Below are positions 23,138 through 35,599 of a stretch of DNA of 64,000 nucleotides, piece after piece. A model generated the notes under the pieces. That model ran no database searches, was not told the DNA's origin, and saw only the letters and a list, made by a program, of their open reading frames with translations. Numbering within the stretch: position 1 is the stretch's first letter; the number at the start of each line of letters is the position of its first letter. The position numbers and the translations under genes were made by a program. Source of the stretch: Geosiphon pyriformis (lineage: Eukaryota > Glomeromycota > Glomeromycetes > Archaeosporales > Geosiphonaceae); NCBI GenBank assembly GCA_016748015.1, contig JAAOMT010000029.1, positions 481,140-545,139 on the forward strand. The letters are read 5' to 3'.

Positions 23138-24930
23138 GTGGCAGAATCAGAAATTATAGGAGCAAACCATTTAGGATTTGCAAAATCCTTATTTCAACAC
23201 TATTGTCAATACTTGGGATTAAACCACAATCATATATCCGCCAAATCAGCCTTCAATTTCTACGTCAATGAAAAGATTTCCTCTTTATTAGGAACACCAG
23301 TGAATACTGAATCAACAAGAGAAACTTTCTATAAGGAATTAATTCAAAACACCAACCTACCAACAAATCATAATTTTGCATCCATCATCACTGAAATCAA
23401 CAAAAAAATTGAACACCACACTCAACAAAGATATCTAATTACATACACTAGTAAAGGCAAGAGAAACACCAGCAGTAACACTCTGAAAAATACAGCCACC
23501 TGCTTGGAAGAAAAACAGAGTTGAATTTCCAAATAATCCATCATACCACTATACACCTGGAAGTGCCATTAACATATCATCAACTGACACATTTTTATCA
23601 ACTGCGACATCAGCATTTGGACAATTCCCATTCCAAAGTAGACAAAAGAAAACAGAATTGTTAGGACCATACGATGAATACTTTGAGGGATTTAATTCAT
23701 GATCATCAACCCCATCAGGACTTTAATCACCACCGCCTCCACCAGATTTCGGAATCTCTGATCCATGAGAAGCAGCAGAATCAGAAAAAGAGAAAGAAGA
23801 ATCAGAGGATCAAGAATTTACTTACCAAAACCCGATCATTGAAACCCCGGAAGTTGAAACCCTGAATCTTTAAGCTCAGCAAAATTTAAATATAAAAAAT
23901 TCAGAAATCGAAACTCCGAATCAGCAAAAACAGAACAATCCAAAACCCAAATTAATTAATCAGCAAAACTTACCTCCGATAATCATCATTGATCAACTGC
24001 CGATTAATCCAGTAGCTGAACCTATACAACAGCCACTTCAACTACCACCCCAACAACTGCTTCAACAGTTACCACAACCACCTAATTTAGACCCAATGGC
24101 CTATGCACCAATCGCAAAACTCGACAACTTTACTGGTAAAGAGGATAACGCTTAAGTATGGCTGAACGATGTAAAAAAGGCCATTGCAGCCAACGAATGG
24201 AATGACACCCAAGCCATGCAAGCCATTCCCTACTTTCTCAAGGATACCGCCAATTCATGATATCAAAGCTTGGTTAATAAACCACAAGATTTCAATGCCT
24301 TCAAAGCGGAATTCCTAAGATACTTCAGCAACAATAACAGCATCAATTGCCTAGTCAATGCATTTACTACTATGAAACAAAGAGAAACTCAAGCAGTTAC
24401 CACTTACCTGGGATGCTTTTATTGAAACCTATGCCAAATTCAAGCAATTGACACCAACTATTTCACAATACCACAGATACTTAATCAGTTTATCCATGGC
24501 CTGCGCAGCAGCATCTTGCAACATGTACATCCATTGCATCCTAGTACACTTCAAGACACAGTTACACACACCAGAGATTTTGAATCTGCTGAGTCAGAGG
24601 CTAACCATGCCCAAGCTGTTAATCTAGTAATGAATAGATCATTTGAATTGGATTCCAAATTGGAGAAGTTTAGTGAATCAATCAATAAGAGATTGGAAGG
24701 ATACTTAGCTGACAATCATGCCATTTATCAGCCTGCACAATGATACAATAATCAAGGAAACTCTAATCGTGCCCAAAATCAACCACATCCATCTTCATCA
24801 ACCAATCAACAATGGCAACAAGAAATGCGTATCTGCCATTATTGTGGTAAACAAGGATATATCCAAATTGACTGTCACCAGTGTTTAAATAACCAATGAT
24901 CGGGAAATCAATATCAAAACCCTGATCGCT
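23138..24930 (+). pseudogene. Element B gag with zinc knuckle, broken
   Basis: Gag opens at a GTG codon (VAESE...), not ATG, at a position shared by all four copies. The N-terminal block HYCQYLGLNHNHIS is open to 23524, then a frameshift breaks it. A proline/glutamine-rich middle (PPQQLLQQLPQPPNL) and the retrotransposon-gag block (AMQAIPYFLKDTA, ILNQFIHGLRSSIL) follow with several stops. Near 24830-24880 is a zinc-knuckle remnant CHYCGKQGYIQIDC in which the usual H of CX2CX4HX4C has become Y. Gag would form the virus-like particle and bind the RNA. Confidence 0.8.
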
Positions 24931-25388
24931 GGTTCCAAACTCCAAATTAGTACTCAAATCAAAACCCACCTGCTTATCTACCAGTGACACAGTCATTAGG
25001 CTATCAGTCCCCAGTATATCAACCTCCGATTTATCAGCCGCAGCCACAAGTAATATATTAACCACAGCCACAAATAATCTATCAACCCCAACAGATCCAA
25101 ACACTGCCCCAAAGCTTACCACCCAACGGAACCCAAAGACCGAGAATGACTCAACAGAGCTGGAGATCGGCGATGATAGTCTATTAACTGATCTCCAGTT
25201 CTTTACAGCAACCATCTAGATTATGCCAATGGAATTCGGGTACTGGTCAACCTCAGAACCCAAATTCCCAGCACTATTTAAGTCTCCTGATTACCCCAGA
25301 AGATGCTTTAACCAACAACCCGGCATTTACCCAAAAACAACCACTTACCAGTAATATCTCACCTGCTATCATCACTGAAAACGAGTCA

Positions 25389-27880
25389 TTGTCTACTATC
25401 TTCCCATTCGAATTTGAGGAAACAGCTGCAATGCCATTATTTAGTGGAGCCGCTTTTGAAGCCAAACCAATCACCACAATGTACACTAATGCCAAAGTTA
25501 AAGAACAATCCATCAAATTGATCCTGGACAGTGGTTCTACAGACAGCATAATCACAAGACAACTCATGAATCAATTAGGTTGCCGAATTGATCAAGCTGC
25601 CAGCACCAGAATTATTACAGCTGATAGAGTGACCAAAACTCCAATCGGCAAAATCAATGACTTTTCTTTTGAAGTCAATGGCATCATGACTCCCATTAAA
25701 GTTCTAGTAATGGAAGCCACTCAATACCAAGCTCTCGTAGGTAATGACTGGCTATCCAAAGTCAACGCGATGTTAGACTGGAACATCCAAGAACTCCAGC
25801 TAATGTATCAAGGCCAACACATACATGTTTCGGCCATGTGTGGCCACTTCAAAACTCCTCTAAGAGAGAAACTATTGATCAAACTGGAGGAGGAGAAAGA
25901 AAAGCCTACCTGGGAAGCCTACCAAGTGTTGTGGGCGGACAAAGAGCACAACAAACTACCACCAATACTCTCCTGAGATGACAGCAACAAAGAAAAAGGG
26001 AAACAAAAGGAAGAACTTACCTGGGAAACTGATGACCTGACATGGACCGACAACGATGAGAGCGAACCGACTTCAAGCTGGGAATGGGAAGAAAACAAAG
26101 AAAATAAAGGGAAAAGAAAAGAAAAAGAGACCACCCAAACCACCACCACTTATAACACCCACACTATATCACAACAATCTACTTATCATCGACCTAAGCT
26201 TATATGTGTCAATTGTGGTAAAAAATTGTCATCAATGGGTGCATACTGTGGTGACAATGAGGAATACCACACTGCAACAAAATTCTACTGTTGTCCATGC
26301 TTATTCGAATGCTTTAGACGACCAAAGAGGCAAAGAAAATTGGATAACCAACCTTTTCTCACTTGTGGAGAGACTCTGCTAGATAAAGGGATATGGAACA
26401 ACATCCCAGGACATGAAAAAACATGCAATGTATTGTGTCAATACATGATTCTAATAAGTGACTGGGTAAGGAAAGGAACCCCAATGGAAGCAGCCTGGCA
26501 AAGAGCCATACAGCAACTGGACAGTTGTCTACATGACGATGACAAAATTTGGCGAATGGCACTCACCAAAATCGAAGAGGCAATGCCAGAAGAAATAAAA
26601 ACGATCAAAGACAACCCTCCAGAACCTTTAGAGCTTGACTGGAATGTAGAACTCATCATAAACCTTCTGGATCCAGAACAATTCTACAAACACTACCAAG
26701 AATTAGCACCCACAAGAGAAGAACAAGAACAACAGTTAAAGCAGTTGAACGCTTGACTATGTTAACACTGCCTAATTCCCTGTGACTTCCAGTATTATAA
26801 TGAGTGTGACCTTATTTACAATCCACCACCACACATGATCTACTTGATCCCTAAAGAAGAAGAACCAATCAGCAGCTGCACATCAGAATCAGAATCGCCG
26901 ATCAATCGCGATTTAAACTCCGACAATAACGACAATAACAATAGTTCAAGCTCCGTTCAAAATAACAATGATGATGAAAATGATTCAGACTCAGATTCAA
27001 AACCCAATTTAAACTATGAACAATACATTGCACTACCAGATCTCTCCAAGGAACAAGAGTTGAAATGGTATAGTGACAATGGGGAAGGTATTATGTCAGA
27101 ACGTGTGCATGATACGGATGCAGGGTTTGATCTGAGATATCCAGGAAAAGATGCCATCAAATTGGAACCACATTTACACATCTGCATTAATCTGAAAATA
27201 GCACTAGAGATCCCAGCAACAACAATGGTTTAATTAGCATCTAGGAATAGTTTAGTGAAAAGAGAGATCAATATAAGAGGAGAAATAATTGATGCGGGAT
27301 ATGTAGGAAATATCATCGCCATGTTACAAAATGACTCAGAAAAGGCCTATATAATAGAGCCCAACAAAAAGATAGCACAGGCAATATTCCTCCCTCTGGT
27401 TAGAGTAGCTCAATTAGTATTAGTGGGAAATAGGGAGGAATTAGGAATAACAGCAAGAGGGATACAAGGATTTGGATCAACAGGTAGAATAGATGTATCA
27501 GTTAATATGACTGAGGAAGAAATTGTTGGCCAAGAAGAAATTATCTCAACTGGTCAAGCTATTTCCATCCCATCATATAGCCAGTACATGCTAGCAATAG
27601 AATAGAAGGAAAAAGAGCAAGAACAAATTTTTGAAGCTGAAACAAACCTTTGTGAATCAGAGAAGATTGGGTTGATAAATCTCCACATACCAGCCAAAAG
27701 CTATAGCAGCATAAAAATTCCCATCTACAACAACACTGGCAATGTCATCAACATATCAGAGGGAACCACCATCGAATATTTAACCACAAAAATAGAAGAC
27801 CAACCACCAAACCCCATTCCAGACTTTCCACAACTCTGTGAATATGTTGACATCACATCACAAACAATTTATGGATGAGA
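25389..27880 (+). pseudogene. Element B protease, cysteine-rich domain and dUTPase
   Basis: Protease (25389-25976) has the aspartic motif LILDSGSTDSII followed by LVGNDWLSK. A domain with repeated CxxC pairs follows (26206-26760; CVNCGKK, YCCPC, TCGETL). The dUTPase spans about 27060-27530. Motif 1 reads DAGFDLRYP, motif 2 the SRNSL segment, motif 3 EIIDAGYVGNI, motif 4 KIAQAIFLPL and motif 5 RGIQGFGSTGR. A TAA (Q expected) splits it at 27231-27233. A linker of ~120 residues leads to the reverse transcriptase. The role of the dUTPase, keeping uracil out of reverse-transcribed DNA, is inferred from its use in some retroviruses. Confidence 0.85.
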
Positions 27881-27889
27881 CAAATGTTA

Positions 27890-30740
27890 TTTGCTCCAAC
27901 CAGAACAATTGGAACAAATGAACATGGGAAACTTAGATCCACTCCAATGTATGCAGCTCAAGATGTTACTCAACAATTTCAACAACATCTTTGCCAGCGA
28001 AAATAAGTTTGGCTGAACTGATATTATCCAGCATTAGATCAAGACTGGAGATGCAATGCCAATCAAACAAAGAGCATACAAAGTGCCACCAGCCAGCCAC
28101 GAGATTATTCGTCAAGAGATAAACAGAATGCTTGACAACAGGCTAATTCAACCATCAATGAGTCTATGGTTGTTACCAGTGGTACTTGTTCATAAGAAAA
28201 ATAGAAAAATCCAGTTTTGTGTAGACTACAGAAAACTCAATGGAGTAACTCGTGGAGACAGTTATCCAACTTCACAAATACAGGAATTATTCGATGCTTT
28301 CAGTGGGAACAAATAGTTCTCCACATTAGATTTGGACAGCAGTTACTGGCAAGTAGCCATGAATCCAGCTGACAAAGAGAAGACGGCATTTACTACTAGA
28401 GAAGGGAATTTTGAGTTTGAAGTAATGCCATTTGGCTTAACCAATGCCCCAATAACTTTCCAACGGCTAATAGAAATTGTTTACCCTGGCTTATTGTGGA
28501 AATCAGTAGTGGTATATTTGGACAACACCAATGTATTCTCAAAAACATTTGATGATCATCTTCATCATCTTCAACAAGTGTTTGAAAGACTAAAAAGAGC
28601 AGAACTAAAGTTAAATGCAACAAAGTGCTTCTTCGGCAAGACAGAACTAAAATTCTTGGAACACATAGTCAGCAAAGATGGCATCAAAATGGATCCAGAG
28701 AAAATAGAGATAGTAAAGAACTTTCCAGTGCTGACCAATATAACAGAATTGAAATCATTCTTGGAATTCACCAGCTACTATCAACGTTTTATCAAGAACT
28801 TTTTCAAGATAGCGCAGCCACTCAACCAACTGCAAACCAAGAATACAAAATATGAATGGACAGAAAATTAACAAGAAGCTTTTAATATTCTAAGGAAAAA
28901 GCTCATCCAAGCTTTAGTACTGATCTATTCAGATTACAGCAAACTATTCATTATCACCACTGATGCATCCAGCCAAGCATTGAGAGCAGTATTATCTCAG
29001 AGAGGACCGGATAGCAGAGAACATCCAGTAGTATATGCCAGCAGAGGTTTAACACCAGCCAAAAAGAACTATGAAACACTGGAACAAGAACACTTAACAA
29101 TATACTGGGCTGTTATGAAATAGAAAGAATACTTGAGCCAGAAGTTTGAAGTATACACAAATCACAAGGGATTAACATCACTCCAAAAACAAAAATTTGG
29201 AGATGGAAGACAGTCAAAATGGAAAATGGCACTCGTACTATACAATTATACTATACATTACAAAAAGGGAAAAGACAATGGAAATGCTGACGGTTTATCG
29301 TGAATAAGACAAATATAAGAACATTTCAACCCAAAAATATAATAAAACCAGAACAATACCAACGAAAAAATACAACAAAAGATGAACATACAAAAATATC
29401 AACAATTGCAATATTATCTAAACACTCAACAGTTCAAGGAGAATTTATCTTATACAGAACAAAAGAGAATCAAACAACAATTAAAATATTTTATTACTCA
29501 CCAAAATATACTTTATTGGAAAAATAGAAGGGATCCAGATCAACCAACCAGAGTAATTACGGAGCCAAAAAAAGAGACAATATTATTTAACATGCACTCA
29601 AATCCAACAGCAGGACATTTTCACAAAAAAGCAACCATAGAAAGAATTAGAAAAAGATACTATTGGCCATCAATGTACCCAGACATTATTCAATATATTC
29701 AAAATTGTGATGCTTGTCAGCGAAGAGGAGGAACAAGACCTAATGAACCATTAAGACCAATCAAAGTGGGACAACCATTTGACCATATGGAAATTGATTT
29801 AGTTGGACCATTAACAATCACTAGCAGAGGAAACAGATACATAGCAGTAGCTATGGACTATCTCACTAAATGGCCAGAGGCAAAAGCAATTCAAAGAGTG
29901 GATGCAGAATCCGTTGCCGAATTTGTTTATCAGGATTTGATTTATCGACATGGATGTTCAAAAGAATTATTATCAGACCAAGGAACTCATTTTGTGAACA
30001 GAACATTAACTGAATTGAGCCAAAGATTCGGAATCAAGAGACTATTATCATCACCATACTATTAACAAACCAATAGGTTAGTAGAAAGATTCAACAGAAC
30101 ATTGTGTGAAGCAATAGCCAAGCTCAGCCAAAAAAACCAGAACGATTGGGATTTGTTCATACCATCAGTACTATTTGCTTATTGGACAATGAAACAAAAT
30201 ACTACACAAGCAACACCATTTGAATTAGTATATGGAAGAATAGCAATGTTACCAGTAGAGAGAGAAATTAATACATATCCAGCTGAACCAATAACAGAGA
30301 AAAATTTTCAAGAAACATTGCTGAAAAGAACATATGACTTAATAGAAACATTGGAAAACAAACGAAGAAAAGCAGCTGATAATATTCAAAAGTCACAAGA
30401 AACACAGAAAAAAAGACACAATAGTCAACTACCAGACAAACCAGTTGAATTCAAGATCGGAGACAAAGTATTACTACACTATACCAAAGCAGAAAAACAA
30501 TGGAGTGGAAAATTTGACCCCAAATAGGACAAACCATTTCACATAGAAGAAATTCTAGAAAATGGAGCTTACAAATTAAGATTGGATAACAAAATTTTAA
30601 CCAAAGCAGCACATAGAGATCGACTGAAACTATATCACAACATCACACTACCATCTACCAGTAATATTCTACAATTAGGCGTACAGAGAATACTAGTCCA
30701 ACCAAATGAGATTCCATGAGATCTGGAACCAATTATTATT
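27890..30740 (+). pseudogene. Element B reverse transcriptase, RNase H and integrase, broken
   Basis: Reverse transcriptase shows FCVDYRKLNGVT, LDLDSSYWQVAM, VMPFGLTNAPITFQ and YLDNTNV; the last is the catalytic YLDD box with the second D changed to N. RNase H follows (ITTDASSQALRAV, ...NADGLS). Integrase (29382-30620) has the HHCC zinc finger (HFHKKATIE...CDACQ), catalytic D blocks EIDLVGPL and LLSDQGTHF, an E-bearing RLVERFNRT and a C-terminal GAYKLRLDN-type module. Stops occur at W and Q positions, for example at 28314-28316 and 28869-28871. Confidence 0.88.
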
Positions 30741-30884
30741 ATCAACAACAACACGTTAAATTGATCCATCAAAAGAATATATAAAGACATGGTAGACATA
30801 ACAGAAAATATCAGAAAAATGAAAATTACAAACAATATTCACTCACTAGCACAACAACTCTTTTAATTAATCCAACACCAGGAA

Positions 30885-31450
30885 ATGGAGATTACAATCA
30901 ATCAACAAACCATTCAATATCAAGATACTAAAAAGACATTTCAACTCAGAACACAGAAGAAAACTGAAAATACTGTGGACAAAATCATGGCAAAAGTAAA
31001 ATTAGCAATAAAAGAATCGACAAAAGAGTTACTATATCAAGAGTTGACTAAAGAAACTTGGAATTGGTGGATACAACAATTTCCACGAAACTATTGTTAT
31101 TTTTATTTGGAACAACACATAAATATTCAGAATCTATATACGGATAAAACAAAGCGATTATTCGACAAAAAAATACTACAACAATTAGAACATTTTGTGG
31201 GAAAGAACAACTTATCTACACAAGTCCGAGCCATATACTGAATACACACAGCATTTTAAGATAAACCAGAAATATTGCTTAACAGAGCAATAGATATGGT
31301 TACCAGTAATCAATTGGGAAAAATCATCAATGCTCAATTTGAAGAATTACAGACCCAAATAACACAAGTAATTCTCAAAAATGAAATCCAGGAAATACTT
31401 TAAGAGAGAGAATTACATGAGTTAGATTTTGACAGAGCTCAATATTAAAA
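30885..31450 (+). pseudogene. Element B tail ORF downstream of integrase
   Basis: An ORF of unknown function between integrase and the 3' LTR, open for 118 codons and then broken by single stops. Features: a glutamine/lysine-rich start (EITINQQTIQYQDT), charged segments, and the block KETWNWWIQQFPRNYCYFYLEQH. No signal peptide or membrane segment is visible, so it is not an envelope protein. Homologous segments occur in C (34931-35560, minus) and D (48685-49310). I do not recognise the family. Confidence 0.7.
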
Positions 31451-31461
31451 GAAGGGAATAA

Positions 31462-32349
31462 TGTTACTCATAGAAATATAGGAAATATATTAGCATAATT
31501 ATTAGCCAATCAGAAGTAAGCGTAGTAAATGTGGAATTCCAGGATTCTTCTTAGAAATTGCAGGATTTCAGGAATTTCAGGATTCCCAATGAGGAATTGC
31601 AGGATTCCAGAATTCCAGGATTTCTCTCAAAAGAATCGCAGGATTCCAGGAATTCCAGGATTCCTGTCGTGAAAAATCGAGGAATTGAGGAATCCCAATT
31701 ATGTATATATAGCAGTAGTGTTAGAAACAGAAAAAACAGAATCAATACCACAGAATCCTTAGCCTAGAAACGCAATCATTAAATAAAAATAATTATTTCA
31801 TATCTCAAATTCACTCTTTACTATCAACACTTCATGTTGATAGTAATTGATACTTAACTATGCTGGAACAATAGCTCTTGATCACAGCTATTGATGGGAT
31901 ACTAATCTGCAAATTGCCTTGGCTTATTTCTTTTACTTTCTTTATTTTTTTTTATTTCTTTTTTTCTTTATTTTGTTTTGATTTGTTGTTGTGTACTAAT
32001 TGATAAAAGATTAAGCGCTGAGTTATTGACATTAAGAATAGTCTGGTAAAAGACCCAAAAATAAGGGTAGAATTTATATATTATCAGATAGCTTACCAGA
32101 AGGACACGACTGCCAGACTAAATCTGGCCACCATGCTGAGAAAAAAATTGGGAAAACTCTTAGAAAAATACATCTACCATTGACACTATTGAATCTCTGT
32201 CCATTATACAAAGGATTCAACCAAAACCTTCAAATCCATCAAAACCTTCAGATACCATACCTTCTACATATCATCCACGGAAGTAGCTTTTGAGCACCAA
32301 GTTATGGGTTTGTTATTTAATTCAACAGCAGAAATAATTACCTGTAACA
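31462..32349 (+). repeat. Element B 3' LTR
   Basis: Begins TGTTACTCATAG right after the polypurine tract and ends CACCTGTAACA. It matches the 5' LTR with differences that are mostly A/G and C/T exchanges. Confidence 0.9.
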
Positions 32350-32596
32350 ATATAAAAAATATAAATTACTTACCAGAAAATTGCCGGCCATTAAGCTAAA
32401 GAAAAAAATTGACAGAATTGTAATTCTGGAAAGCTACAAATAAACAACTATTGAATCTCTGTCTATTATACAAAAAACCCAACTAAAACCTTCAAATAAC
32501 CATACCAATAGATCCATATCATCACAAATAAGCTTTTGAGCACCAAGTTACAGGTTTTGTTATTTGCTTTAAGACTCTAAATAATCACCTATAACA
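32350..32596 (+). repeat. Element A 5' LTR, second part
   Basis: Continues the LTR sequence interrupted at 22200 (ACTTACCAG, GAATCTCTGTCTATTATACAAAA, GAGCACCAAGTTACAGG) and ends CACCTATAACA, a one-base variant of the usual terminus. It is followed at once by TTTGGTGCTC, the primer-site region of A. Confidence 0.82.
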
Positions 32597-32657
32597 TTTG
32601 GTGCTCTCTGTGAGGTATAATCTTATAAAGAACCAGCACCAACAACATCTATCTAAA

Positions 32658-34039
32658 AGTGGCAGAATTAGAAAGAATAGAAGCAAACCATTTAGGATTC
32701 ATAAAATCCTTATTTTAACACTACTGTTAACATTTGGGATTAAATCACAATCACATATCAGCAGAATCAGCCTTCAATTTCTATGTTAATGAGAAGATTG
32801 CTTATCTGTTAGGAACACCAATAAATACTGAGTCAGCAAGGAAAACTTTTTACAACAAATTAATTCAAAATACTAGCCTACCAACAAATTCCAATTTTGC
32901 ATCCATTATTACAAAAATCAATAAAGAAATTGAATATCACACCCAACAAAAATACCCAATTATATATGCCAGTAAAGGAAAAAGAAAACTGCAAACACTA
33001 GCAGTGATACTCTAAAAGATACAACCACCCATTTGGAAGAAAACCAGAGTTGAGTTACCAAACAACCCATCCTACCACTATACATCTGAAAGTGTCATCA
33101 ACATAACATCAGTAGACATATTTACATCAAATATGACATTAACATTTGGCTAATTCTCATTTCAAAGTAAACAAAGAAAAACAGATCTATTAAAATCATA
33201 TGGTGAATATTTTGAAGGATTTATTTCATGATCACCAACACCATCAGGGTTTTGATCACCACCACCATTACCAGATTTTGAAACAGCTGATCCATAAAAA
33301 GTAACAGAATCAGAAAAAAAAGAAAAAGAAAAAGAAAAAGCTAAAGATCAGAAATTACTTACCAAAACCTGATCCCAGAAAATTCAGAAAGTGAAACTCT
33401 GAATATTCAAACTCAGGAAAATCAGAATAATCCAAACTCCAAATTAATTGATCAGCAAAATCTATCTCTGATAAAAATTATCAATCAACCACTAATTGAC
33501 CCAACAGCTGAACCCTTGCAGCAGCTATTTTAACAACCAAATCTGCAAATTCAATCACTGCAAGGACCACCCCAACAACAACTACTTTAACAACAGCAAC
33601 AACAATTCATGGCATTTGCACCAATCGTGAAACTGGAAAGATTCACTGGCAAAGAAGACTATACCCAGGCGTGGATCAATGATATCACCAAAGCAATCAT
33701 GGCAAATAACTGGAATGATAACAGAGCCCTCCAAGCAATTCTGTACTTTCTCCAAGATACTACTGATTTATGATATTAGAGCTTAGCCACCAGACTGCAA
33801 ATCTTTTAGAAATTCAAACTTGAATTCTTGAGATATTTCAGTAATAATAATAGTATTAATTGCTTGGCCAATACCTTCAATACAATTAAACAAGGAGATA
33901 CAGAAACAGTCACTACATACTTGGGATGCTTCTGTTGAAATCTACAACAAATCCAAGCAATCAATGCCAATTATTTTACAGCACCACAGATTTTAAATCA
34001 GTTCATTTATGGCCTGTGCAATAGTATTCTCCAACACAT
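32658..34039 (+). pseudogene. Element A gag, N-terminal two thirds
   Basis: Follows the same plan as the gag of B and D: a GTG-started N-terminus, LGLNHNHISAESAFNFYVNE (32734 onwards), a glutamine/proline-rich middle around 33500-33610 and the retrotransposon-gag block at 33640-34035 (FTGKEDYTQAWINDI). Numerous stops are present. The sequence is interrupted by element C at TCCAACACAT and resumes at 54288. Confidence 0.78.
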
Positions 34040-34916
34040 TGTTACAGATGATTATTTGGGATCTCAAATCAAATAACAAATTCATAACTTGGTGCTCAAT
34101 ATTTTGACAAAGCTGGTAATACTGGTATGTTAGTTGTATCTGAAGGTTTTAGAGTTGAGTCCTTTGTATAATAAACAGAAATTTAATTAATGGTTTTATC
34201 CGTAGCTTCCCAAAACCATAGTTTTGTCAAATTTCTTTCTCAGTATGGTGGCCGGTAATCCTCCTGGTAAGCTATCCTCAAATCTATGAGTGTTCTACTC
34301 TTGTTTCACAGGTCTTTTACCAATCCCTATAATGTCTGTATCTCAGTGCTTAATCCTTAATCAATTTTAATAAAACCAAAGAAATAACAAAAAAAATAAA
34401 AGAAAATAAAAGAAGATAAAGAAATTAACAAAAAACAATTGCAAGTTAGTATCCCATCAATAGCCATGATCAAGAGCTATTGTTCCAATGTGGTTAAGTA
34501 TCAATTACTATCAACATAAAGTGTTGATAGTAGAGAGTGGATTGAGATAGTAAATAATTATTTATTGATATTTGTGATTTTTGGAAAGTTGCTTAAATAA
34601 AATCTAAATGGAGAGGTCTTCTAACTAAGAATTCTGCCTTTTCTACTTCTAATACTACTGTTATATATACATAATTGAGATTTCTTAATTTCTCGATTTT
34701 TCACCTCAGGAATTCTGAGATTCCTGGAATTCTGCAATTCTTTTTAAGCAGAATCTTGGAATTCTGGAATTCTGTGATTCCTTGCACAGAGAATCCTAAA
34801 ATTTCTGGAATCTTGCAATTTCTCTTAAGAGGAATCCTGGAATTCCACATTTACTATGACTACCTCTGATTGGCTATTTTATATGCTAATATATTTCCTA
34901 TATTTTATGAGTAACA
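34040..34916 (-). repeat. Element C 3' LTR (left end on the plus strand)
   Basis: Plus-strand TGTTACAGATGATT to ATGAGTAACA, i.e. minus-strand TGTTACTCAT...CTGTAACA. It contains the AATTCC array at about 34690-34860, a TATATATA box and the hairpin ACTATCAACAT...GTTGATAGT. Confidence 0.88.
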
Positions 34917-34930
34917 TTATTCTCTTCTTT

Positions 34931-35560
34931 TTAATATTGAACTCCATCAAGATCTCCCAAATCTCCTAATTCTAATTTTTTGTCATTGAGTATTTTTTGA
35001 ACTTTTCTTTTGAGAATTATTTGAGTTATCTGGTTCTGCAATTCTTCAAATTGGGTGTTGGTCATTTTTCTCATTTGGTTAATTGTAATGTAGTTCAATT
35101 CCGGATTGAGTAAGATTTTCAGTCTGTTTTGAAATCTCATATGTAGCCAATAAATGGCTCTTACTTGTATGGTCAAATTGTTCTTTCTCACAAATTGTTC
35201 TAGTTGTTGCAGTATTGCTGTGTTGAATAATCATTTTGTTTTATCTGTGTATAAGTTCTGAATGTTCAAGTGTTGTCCCAAGTGAAAGTAATAGAAGTTT
35301 CTTGGAAATTCGTGTATCCACCATTTCCATGTTTCTTTGGTCAACTCTTAATATGTGATGGCACTTGTTGGTTCTTCTATTGCTAATTTTATTTTTTTAA
35401 TCATTTTATTAATAGTGGTTTCTGTTTTTTTTTTACTTTTGTATTTGGGTATCTTTCTGGTATCTTGGTATCAAATGGTTTGTTGATTGATAGTAATTTC
35501 TATATTTTGTTGTTGAATCAGTTAGAATAGTTGTTGTGCTAATAAGTGGATGTTATCAAT
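34931..35560 (-). pseudogene. Element C tail ORF
   Basis: Minus-strand counterpart of the ORF at 48685-49310. The last 86 codons (35191-34931) are open and contain RKNNLTIQVRAIYWLH and ITQIILKRKVQKIL; upstream parts are interrupted by stops. No membrane segment is seen. Function unknown. Confidence 0.65.
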
Positions 35561-35599
35561 AATCTCCATTTTTCTAATGTTTTCTGTCATGTTTACCAT

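Larger units (their letters stand above)
22201..32349 (+). mobile_element. Gypsy-like element B, inserted in element A's 5' LTR
   Basis: A complete-length copy with two LTRs (22201-23075 and 31462-32349), a primer-site region after the 5' LTR and a polypurine tract (GAAGGGAATAA) before the 3' LTR. Internal order: gag, zinc knuckle, protease, cysteine-rich domain, dUTPase, reverse transcriptase, RNase H, integrase, tail ORF. The flanks ATGT (22197-22200) and ATAT (32350-32353) fit a 4-bp duplication with one transition. Multiple stop codons and frameshifts make it non-autonomous. Confidence 0.9.

Noticed and set aside
31558-31767. Repetitive peptides encoded on both strands of the LTRs (for example 31551-31767 and 49398-49634)
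   Set aside because: They are translations of the GGATTCC/AATTCC array in the LTR and not genes.
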